Shown here: piece after piece, positions 57,963-64,000 of the stretch | Numbering within the stretch: the stretch's first letter is position 1 | Layout: every line of letters begins with the position of its first letter | NCBI RefSeq assembly: GCF_002954325.1 | Contig: NZ_MQVX01000001.1 | Span: 1,191,107 to 1,255,106 of the forward strand | Source: Aureicoccus marinus | GTDB lineage: Bacteria > Bacteroidota > Bacteroidia > Flavobacteriales > Flavobacteriaceae | Direction: 5' to 3' | DNA: 64,000 bases | The notes under the pieces: model-generated | The model's database searches: none | What the model saw: the letters and a program-made list of their open reading frames with translations, nothing else | What the model was told of the DNA's origin: nothing | Made by a program: the position numbers and the translations under genes

Positions 57963-58946
57963 TTATTCCTTTTCCCACTCTGCTTCGATTTGCTGGGTAC
58001 GCTCAATATGCTTGGCCTTGTCCCAGGTCATACCCCAAATCTTAACGTATTCCGCTAAAGGAGGTAACCCCACAGAAGCCCTGTATTCATCCACTTTATC
58101 CGGGTCCATCAAGGGATAAACATAGTACTCGCCCGTCTTTTGATCTACTCCGATCTGGCTCCCAAAGACTTGCTTTTTGCCTTGACGCATATTGATGCGG
58201 TCCTCTAAAAGGGCGAGTTGTGAACCTTCCGCCTCATTTCGGGCCACTGCTTCTCGCATCATCGGTAAATACTTGATTTGCGTCTCCAAGTCGGCATGCT
58301 GAATGACCAAGAAGAGGGTCCGCGCCCCTTCAATCCCAATGACTTTTGGGCCCAACCATCCTCTTTCTTCCAGAATTTTCTCGACGACTACCAGATTCTT
58401 GGCGTCCTGTTCAGCCATAAGACCAGCGTACTTCATAGCTTCTTGAGAGGTAGGACCAAATTCCTCTGCAGCCTTTTCTACTTCCTTGCGGTATTTCTGA
58501 TCCAGTTCCTGAATTTTGGCTAGCTTATCGGCTAGGGGCTTGTCCAGGAACTTCTCGTATTCAGCCTTATTGGCCTGCACCAATTCGAGGACTTCCTCCC
58601 AATCCTTTGAAGATTTCAGGGAGTTGAAAGCCGCTGACTCCTGTAGCTCCTCCAACTCTTTAAACTTCATTTTGGGGTGTTCCGCCATATAGCGCAAATG
58701 AAAAAGGGCCTTCTCCTCCTGCCCGGCCATGGCGAAAGCCTTGGTAGCGGCATAGCGGTCGTCGGGAACAGATTTACCTCCCAATACATCGTGAGCCGCC
58801 TGGTATTCCGCCGCTGATTCTTGGTATTGCTCATTTTTGTAAAACTGTTCCGCTTTTACGATATGGCCCGTATAGCTGTCCATATCTTGAGCCTGGGTAA
58901 AAAGTGTGACCGCAAAGGCCAGAGCGAGTGTAAATAATTGTTTCAT
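57963..58946 (-). CDS. Secreted DUF6624-type protein
   Basis: Started at the ATG at 58946 the protein has 327 residues and a signal peptide (LFTLALAFAVTLFTQAQ). A TPR-like pair of helices (YKNEQYQESAAEYQAAHD, LFHLRYMAEHP) is followed by a region with GWLGPKVIGIEGARTLFLVIQHAD and LALLEDRINMRQGKKQVFG, the conserved core of DUF6624. The biochemical role is unknown. The longer frame to 59051 runs through its promoter and is rejected. It is convergent with the molybdenum-hydroxylase genes. Confidence 0.85.
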   Translation of the reverse strand: MKQLFTLALAFAVTLFTQAQDMDSYTGHIVKAEQFYKNEQYQESAAEYQAAHDVLGGKSVPDDRYAATKAFAMAGQEEKALFHLRYMAEHPKMKFKELEELQESAAFNSLKSSKDWEEVLELVQANKAEYEKFLDKPLADKLAKIQELDQKYRKEVEKAAEEFGPTSQEAMKYAGLMAEQDAKNLVVVEKILEERGWLGPKVIGIEGARTLFLVIQHADLETQIKYLPMMREAVARNEAEGSQLALLEDRINMRQGKKQVFGSQIGVDQKTGEYYVYPLMDPDKVDEYRASVGLPPLAEYVKIWGMTWDKAKHIERTQQIEAEWEKE

Positions 58947-58969
58947 GTACTTCGTTTTTTGATTGAGTT

Positions 58970-58999
58970 CAAATATAACTACACTATTAGGAGTTACAA
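58970..58999 (-). promoter_or_regulatory. Consensus Bacteroidetes promoter of the DUF6624 gene
   Basis: On the minus strand TTG (58999-58997) is followed by exactly 19 bases and then TATATTTG (58977-58970), a full match to the Bacteroidetes TTG-N19-TAnnTTTG promoter. The start codon at 58946 is 23 bases further on. It also separates this gene from the response regulator upstream. Confidence 0.75.
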
Positions 59000-59060
59000 C
59001 TATAAAACCCGTTAATTTGCCATGTGAATAACCAGCAAAAAAAATTAACAAGATAAATTC

Positions 59061-59748
59061 CTAGGAGATCAACCCCTTCTTTCGGGCCATGGCCACCAGC
59101 TTTAATACGCTTTTGGACTCGATATTGAGTTCTTCTCTGAGTTTCTTTTTCCGTTTTTCAATCTTAGATACGGACCAGGGTAAGTATTCTGGGATGTCTT
59201 TGGTTGGCACCCCGCTACTGAGTAATTCGAGGAGTTTGTAATCTTCTTGAGTAAAGGTATTATCGTCATTGAGAACGGCCTTGATGATCTCGCTGAAGGT
59301 GCTGCTCCAAAAGTTTTCGCCTTCCAGAGCCATAGAAGCGGCCTTTTCTAAGGTCTCTAGATTCATTTCGGCCTTGATAATAATACTGAATGGGCTGAGT
59401 TCCTTATACGCTCTGAGGAGAAGAGAATGACTGGTTTCGTTGGTGATAATAATGGTTTTAAGGTCATGCTTAATATCCATCAGGGCCCGTCCAAAATCGA
59501 TGCCGTCGCGGATATCCAATTCCTTATTCAAGGGGATTTGAAGATCCAAAAAGGCCAAATCATAGTGCTGAATGCGATCAGGATCAGACAAAATCTTTTC
59601 CATATCATCAGGAGTGGAAACACAATCAATTTGATCGAATTTCAACTGAGACTTTCGCGAAAAAGTAGAGGTAGGATTCACAAATAAAGGGGTGATCCTC
59701 TAGGATAAGCAGATTCAAATTTGGTAAGTCAATGGTTTGTGTTTCCAA
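59061..59748 (-). CDS. Response regulator with receiver and LuxR-like HTH domain, interrupted by one frameshift
   Basis: Joining two frames gives a two-domain regulator of about 229 residues. The N-terminal frame has LNLLILEDHPFICESYLYF, and the second frame continues KSQLKFDQIDCV, YDLAFLDLQIPLNKELD (phospho-acceptor Asp region) and a divergent LuxR-type DNA-binding end, LLELLSSGVPTKDIPEYL. They meet at five T on the minus strand (A at 59660-59664); a run of four restores the frame. The start is unclear: TTG at 59748 gives the cleanest receiver. It is last in the secretion operon, 80 bases behind the PilO-like gene. Confidence 0.78.
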
Positions 59749-59827
59749 TTTTACAAAATAACTGCCGTATTTAACAGTTTGATGGCGGTAGGAATCTCCA
59801 TTTATATTACAGTTTTCTGTATTTACC

Positions 59828-60343
59828 CTATTCAAATTGAGAGAGTAGAACCGTAGCAAAGAGGTCCGTTCTTCCCGAGCGGTAATTCCTTTTTTTCTGG
59901 TAATCGATATGCGTTACCGCGCCAAAGCCTTTTGAATTTTCGATGGTATTAATCACTTTTAATATGCCCACAAAATCCCCCTTGAGGGTAAAGCGATACG
60001 TATTCATGACCTCCTCGCCCACCTTACTCCTGTGAGGTGAGAGAAACTCCTTGATACGAACTCCCGTACCCTCAATCTCCTGATTGAGTAACTTTAGTAA
60101 CTCGCTTTGCTGTGAGCCGCCATTCAAATTCATGGAGCCTAAAATCTCATCAAGCTCACGCTCCTTTGCCTTTAAAGCATTTAGTCTAAAAGGCAATTGA
60201 TTTACAGTAGCCTGTTCTTTCCGAGCCTTACTGTACTCGAAATACTGGTCTTTGGTTTTTTTAATAGCCAACTGATAACTGAGTAGTCCGAAAAAGACCA
60301 CCCCGGCTAAGAGCAGTTGATTCTTTCTATTCAGTCTTTCCAT
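59828..60343 (-). CDS. PilO/GspM-like inner-membrane assembly protein
   Basis: The 171-residue protein has one N-terminal membrane helix (LLLAGVVFFGLLSYQLAI), a coiled-coil stretch (LNALKAKERELDEILGSM) and a small ferredoxin-like domain at the end (YRFTLKGDFVGILKVINTIE, THIDYQKKRNYR), as in PilO and GspM. It would form the inner-membrane platform of a type II secretion or type IV pilus-like machine. It overlaps the upstream PilM/N-like gene by 17 bases, indicating coupled translation. Confidence 0.8.
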   Translation of the reverse strand: MERLNRKNQLLLAGVVFFGLLSYQLAIKKTKDQYFEYSKARKEQATVNQLPFRLNALKAKERELDEILGSMNLNGGSQQSELLKLLNQEIEGTGVRIKEFLSPHRSKVGEEVMNTYRFTLKGDFVGILKVINTIENSKGFGAVTHIDYQKKRNYRSGRTDLFATVLLSQFE

Positions 60344-61529
60344 GGGGTAAAATCAAATTAATCTTGAACTCAGAGGTCGTTCTGGACCGAAAAGAGTAGT
60401 CTTCGATAACCACCTGCTCAACCCAGTCGTATTGTTCCACTTGTTCGGTCCAAGTTGTAAATTGTTCTTGGTTCTTACTGCTTCCTTGAATGGCCAGAAC
60501 CCCTTTCATTAAAACAATCGATTTTGAGGGGTTAATCGGCTGACCAAGTGGTTGATATGTCATTTTCGTTAAGCTTATACTTGAGGGCAAGTCAGAAGCT
60601 ATTTCATCCAAAAGTAAAGTGCTCTGTGTACCGGATTGGGTTTGAACGGACTGGATCTTCTCTTCTTTTTGCTTAATCCTTGCCTCAAGGGAAAAGAGAT
60701 GTTCGGTGGCGGATTTATTGATTTGCAATTGGGTTTGCAGTTCGGCATTCTTATTTCCGTAATGCTGAAAAAGCCCAAAATTGAAAGCTAGTAGAACCAG
60801 AAAGAAAAATACAGCTACTTGGAAACCAGAAGAAAAGAATTTTCTATTGAATTGATTATTCCGTAGCTGTTCATTGAGCTGCCCTAGATTGCCGAATCCC
60901 AGTTCTTTTTGTAAATACAGCAGAGCCTTAGCAAAACCTAAAAAAGCAGAGTTATCAATCGGTGTTCGATCGACAAGAATTGAAGTCTGCTTATGCTCTT
61001 CTGACGATCGAAGGGCCTGAATAGAGCCTTCCTCCAGTATCAGAACAGATCCAGGCAAGGCAATTACTTGCTCTTCTGTATAAGCCAACAAGGCTCCGGC
61101 AGCTCCTAATCCTAAAGAAAGAGAAGCGACCAAAAGGCCTGTCTTTTCTATGCTCAAGAGTACTTGATCAACGTAGGATTTTTTGGCAATATTGACGATG
61201 TAAGAGGAACCGAAACTGCAAAGATCAATGTAAAAGTCATCTACATTCAGGTTTGGAAAAGCCTTCATAACAGCAACTCTTTCCTCGCTCGGCAACGCTT
61301 CCGGAATAAGCTTTCGAATAACTTGCTGACTATTCAACACCAGAACCAGCGGTACATTCTTCGGGACATTTTCTTGGACGGCTTGAATCTCGGTCAAATG
61401 GAGCACTTGACCCGAGTCGAGTTCTCTATTTTCATACCGAAACTGCGAGAGCACCAGATGTCCCTCCCCCCTCCATTCGAGAGCAGCTATATGCGTGTCA
61501 TTCATCCAGTTCCGCAGGTAATTCTTCAT
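60327..61529 (-). CDS. PilM/PilN-like (GspL-type) inner-membrane assembly protein
   Basis: The 400-residue protein combines a cytoplasmic actin-like region (residues about 1-225, IAALEWRGEGHLVLSQF, LLAYTEEQVIALPGSVLIL), one membrane helix (FQVAVFFFLVLLAFNFGLF), a coiled coil and a periplasmic PilN-like domain (ISLTKMTYQPLGQPINPSKS). This is the arrangement of GspL, or a PilM-PilN fusion. It lies 2 bases after the secretin stop. Sequence similarity is weak, so the role rests mainly on architecture and position. Confidence 0.78.
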   Translation of the reverse strand: MKNYLRNWMNDTHIAALEWRGEGHLVLSQFRYENRELDSGQVLHLTEIQAVQENVPKNVPLVLVLNSQQVIRKLIPEALPSEERVAVMKAFPNLNVDDFYIDLCSFGSSYIVNIAKKSYVDQVLLSIEKTGLLVASLSLGLGAAGALLAYTEEQVIALPGSVLILEEGSIQALRSSEEHKQTSILVDRTPIDNSAFLGFAKALLYLQKELGFGNLGQLNEQLRNNQFNRKFFSSGFQVAVFFFLVLLAFNFGLFQHYGNKNAELQTQLQINKSATEHLFSLEARIKQKEEKIQSVQTQSGTQSTLLLDEIASDLPSSISLTKMTYQPLGQPINPSKSIVLMKGVLAIQGSSKNQEQFTTWTEQVEQYDWVEQVVIEDYSFRSRTTSEFKINLILPHGKTE

Positions 61530-61531
61530 CC

Positions 61532-63676
61532 CTAATAAATCACCGTCGGTTTAATGAGAATACTCAGGCTTTGCTTGGTGTCTTCCCGTCTTCTTTTACT
61601 AAAGAGGTATTTAATCAGCGGAACACGGGCCAAAAAGGGAACACCACTACCGGCGTCATTCTTGAGTTTTTCTTCGAGTCCACCCAAAACAGCAAGGTCC
61701 TTGTTCTGCATTCTGATGATGGAATTAAACTCGCGGGACGTCAGTCCAGGAGGAGCATCGTCCTCAATGCGCTCACTGCTAAAATCGGACTGAATCACTT
61801 TTATATCGAGCGTCACCTGCCCATCTCCCGAAACAAGGGGTTTAATATTAATGGCCAACTGGGCATCAATGGGTCTGTAATTCCGTACTTCGGAGCTTGT
61901 CGGGATCTGAGAGCCAAAAAAGTTCTGGTTGGTCTCGACATAATAGGTGGTCTCCCCAATAGAAAGACTCGCCCGGTGACCATTTAGGGTGGTAAGGCTT
62001 GGTGTCATTTTGATACGCAAGTCTCCGTTGGTTTCTAGGGCCTTGATGGTGGCAAAAAACTCCGGTACGACCTTGCCTATGTTAAGGGAACCAAATCCAT
62101 TGAAGCCTCCGATCACGCGATTGACCGTATTGCCATTCAAGGTGAGGTTGGTTTCCGGAAAAATAGACCCCGTCGTGGTCGTGGCTTCTTGCCCCAACCC
62201 CCAGGAAATACCCGTCTCTACAACGGCCGATTTACGCACCTCAATAATCATGACCTCAATCAGGACTACAGGAACAGGCTTGTCAATCTGGCGAATAAAG
62301 GCCTTAAATTTTTCGATTTGCGCATCAGGACCTCCAACTAAAAAACTATTGAGTTCGTAGTCCACTTTGATGTCCAGATCGTTTTTGAGTTCATCCGGAA
62401 GAATATTGATCAAGGCCTCTGCGGCCACATTGTAATCTTGGAATTGATTGCCCTGGGTATTGATCGAGCGCTGTCCGGTTTGTTGCAGGGCTCCGCCACC
62501 AGGACCACTTGCAAAATAGGTGGTATTTCCTGTCGAAGTACGGCCAGAAGTGCGCTGGGGTAAGTAGCCTTGTGAATCCGAAAGCAATTCAACCGAGCGG
62601 TGCATAAGGCGGATGACTTCGAAGCTGCGCAGGCTCAGCTGATCCGAAGTACCGAAAAAATAGGTGTTGTTTTCGACCTTAAAGGTGAACTCAGGAATAG
62701 TCAGTTCGGGTTCCGGAGTACGGTTGTTCCGCAGATTTCGGTTATTCTGGATTGGCTCTTCTTCAGCCGTTTGCCGGTATTGACCGCTCTCGAACATATA
62801 GATCAAGAGGTCATCGAAGGTGATGGCCGATGATTTAAAGGTGACCTCACCTGCCTGTTCCAATGGAGTGGCTGTATACATGTTGAGTCCTAAGTCAGCA
62901 CCAATATTTTCAATGATCTGTGCAATGGATCCTCTTCTGAAATCAACGGACAAGAGCTTATTTACGGTATCCAGGACTTCATAATGGGAGCCATTACGTA
63001 TTCCCTTTAAATAGGTACGTTTGCTTTCGTCCTGCGATTCTAAATCAAAAAGGTAGAAGCCTTCACGGGTTTTGGTGTAGACCAAATCATTGAGGTCGGC
63101 CAGTTTTTCCATGGCCAAGTCAAAGGGTACTTCTTCCAGATAAATCGATAAGGGCCTCGACTTTAAACTGTTTTTAAAAAGGAGGTTTTTACCACTTACT
63201 TCTATGATTCTTCGGAAGACATCTTCCAGTTTGTGCTCATTCAAATCCAGATTCAACAAGTTGGCCCCGGCCTCAAACGACAGATAAAAATCTCCTTCAC
63301 CCGGCTGCATGGCCTTGGGTTTATATGACTTGATGGCCAAGATGGAACCCGTGATCTCAATATCCAGGTTGTACTCTTTACACAGAAAAAGCAAGAGGTC
63401 ATTCACGCGTACATTCGAAAAGTTATTGACCACATTGATATTCCTGATATCGTTAGAAACACTCAGGTTCAGCTTATGTACCTTAGAGAGAGCCAGTAAA
63501 AAATTCGCCAAGTTGACGTTGGTGACTTTGGTATCCAAAGCCAGGTCCTCTGCCAACTCCGGTCTTTCTATAGCCAAGGTTTCCAGCTTTGCCCGAAGTT
63601 TGGCTATTCTGCTTTGCTCTTGGGCAAATAGCACCCCCATATAGAGGCAGAAAACAAGGGTTATGATCTTTCTCAT
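61532..63676 (-). CDS. Secretin (GspD/PilQ-type outer-membrane channel)
   Basis: The 714-residue protein has a signal peptide (ITLVFCLYMGVLFAQ), N-terminal N0/STN-like domains (NLSVSNDIRNINVVNNFSNV, NLLFKNSLKSRPLSIYLEEV), a Gln/Thr-rich linker and the C-terminal secretin channel. The channel carries VVLIEVMIIEVRKSAVVETG, RIKMTPSLTTLNGHRASLSI, KDLAVLGGLEEKLKNDAGSG and VPFLARVPLIKYLFSKRRRE, the characteristic secretin signature. It forms the outer-membrane pore of the type II/type IV pilus-like system. It follows the ATPase gene after 3 bases. Confidence 0.93.
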   Translation of the reverse strand: MRKIITLVFCLYMGVLFAQEQSRIAKLRAKLETLAIERPELAEDLALDTKVTNVNLANFLLALSKVHKLNLSVSNDIRNINVVNNFSNVRVNDLLLFLCKEYNLDIEITGSILAIKSYKPKAMQPGEGDFYLSFEAGANLLNLDLNEHKLEDVFRRIIEVSGKNLLFKNSLKSRPLSIYLEEVPFDLAMEKLADLNDLVYTKTREGFYLFDLESQDESKRTYLKGIRNGSHYEVLDTVNKLLSVDFRRGSIAQIIENIGADLGLNMYTATPLEQAGEVTFKSSAITFDDLLIYMFESGQYRQTAEEEPIQNNRNLRNNRTPEPELTIPEFTFKVENNTYFFGTSDQLSLRSFEVIRLMHRSVELLSDSQGYLPQRTSGRTSTGNTTYFASGPGGGALQQTGQRSINTQGNQFQDYNVAAEALINILPDELKNDLDIKVDYELNSFLVGGPDAQIEKFKAFIRQIDKPVPVVLIEVMIIEVRKSAVVETGISWGLGQEATTTTGSIFPETNLTLNGNTVNRVIGGFNGFGSLNIGKVVPEFFATIKALETNGDLRIKMTPSLTTLNGHRASLSIGETTYYVETNQNFFGSQIPTSSEVRNYRPIDAQLAINIKPLVSGDGQVTLDIKVIQSDFSSERIEDDAPPGLTSREFNSIIRMQNKDLAVLGGLEEKLKNDAGSGVPFLARVPLIKYLFSKRRREDTKQSLSILIKPTVIY

Positions 63677-63679
63677 TAC

Positions 63680-64000
63680 TTATATTATCAGTGGCAAGAC
63701 TTCGGCAATAGAAGTTTCTTTATTCCTCACCCTTTCCAGGGCATTGTCTTTTAAGGTCAACAGCTTTTGGGACGTAAAGTAATCGCGTACCTCTGTTGCA
63801 TTTTGTTTAATATCTTCTACCAGGTCTTCGTTAATTGGCAATACTTCGTAAAGGCCTACTCTTCCTTTATATCCGGTATAGTGGCAATGCTCGCAGCCTT
63901 GCGCTACTCCGTGCTCTCTCAGATCTTTGGGGAGGTGAGTTTGCACATAAGGCTCTAGCTTGTCGACGGTTTCCGTAGTTGAACAGTGGGTGCACAACTT
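63680..64000 (-). CDS. GspE/PilB-type assembly ATPase, C-terminal end only
   Basis: Only the last about 106 residues are in the window; the frame stays open to base 64000 with Lys-Leu before the Cys, so the gene is cut by the right edge. The visible part is the GspE zinc-binding loop (LCTHC ... GCEHCHYTGYKGRVGLYEVL, four cysteines) and the helical end EDIKQNATEVRDYFTSQ. It powers the secretin-associated machine. The reading start at TTG 63997 is artificial. Confidence 0.88.
   Translation of the reverse strand, partial: KLCTHCSTTETVDKLEPYVQTHLPKDLREHGVAQGCEHCHYTGYKGRVGLYEVLPINEDLVEDIKQNATEVRDYFTSQKLLTLKDNALERVRNKETSIAEVLPLII

Overview
The window looks like a chromosomal segment of a Bacteroidota (Flavobacteriia-like) bacterium. 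The support is a Bacteroidetes-type LptD, TamB and TonB-dependent receptor, a THUMP-like methyltransferase and a DUF4159 protein, multidomain surface proteins of the kind exported by the type IX system, and TAnnTTTG promoter boxes. I cannot name the species. I see no rRNA, tRNA, CRISPR array or transposase.

Layout. 1-16.8 kb is housekeeping: LptD (cut by the left edge), RidA, a BadF-type kinase, gap, pfkA and tamB on the minus strand, then tsaD-rsmE-DUF4159-AI-2E transporter-methyltransferase on the plus strand, a D-Ala-D-Ala dipeptidase, an esterase and a TerB-like protein. 16.8-21.5 kb has an OmpA-domain remnant with its own strong terminator and two large secreted surface proteins sharing a C-terminal tail. 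21.6-25.6 kb has beta-phosphoglucomutase, xylA and xylB. 25.7-30.6 kb has two tandem TPR histidine kinases and two small proteins. 30.7-36.5 kb has a PLP enzyme, an M14 peptidase and a VPS10-type propeller protein.

36.6-57.9 kb is the centre of interest: a divergent nonribosomal peptide locus. The minus-strand operon runs ornithine cyclodeaminase-like enzyme, acyl-CoA dehydrogenase, stand-alone adenylation enzyme, stand-alone carrier protein, NRPS 1 (C-A-T), a small His-rich membrane protein and a TonB-dependent receptor. The plus-strand operon runs HupE/UreJ-type transporter, NRPS 2 (C-A-T-TE) and a phosphopantetheinyl transferase. A glycosyltransferase and a Tat-exported molybdenum hydroxylase pair follow. 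The adenylation domain of NRPS 1 reads as asparagine-specific (DLTKIGEVGK). It is interrupted by about 335 residues carrying a zinc ribbon and a PP-loop ATP pyrophosphatase (SGGKDS), of the type that makes amidines, nitriles or thio groups. My working model is a proline-derived (perhaps pyrrole) starter, then Asn whose side-chain or backbone amide may be modified by the embedded domain, then an unknown third residue released by the thioesterase. The TonB receptor and HupE transporter in the same operons suggest a metal-binding product.

58-64 kb has a DUF6624 protein and the end of a type II secretion/type IV pilus-like operon (GspE-like ATPase cut by the right edge, secretin, PilM/N-like, PilO-like, response regulator).

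Several genes (tamB start, second histidine kinase, NRPS 2, the 2Fe-2S subunit, the response regulator) are each broken by a single apparent indel in a homopolymer run. This is more likely uncorrected sequencing error than five independent pseudogenes, and I treat those genes as probably intact in the organism.
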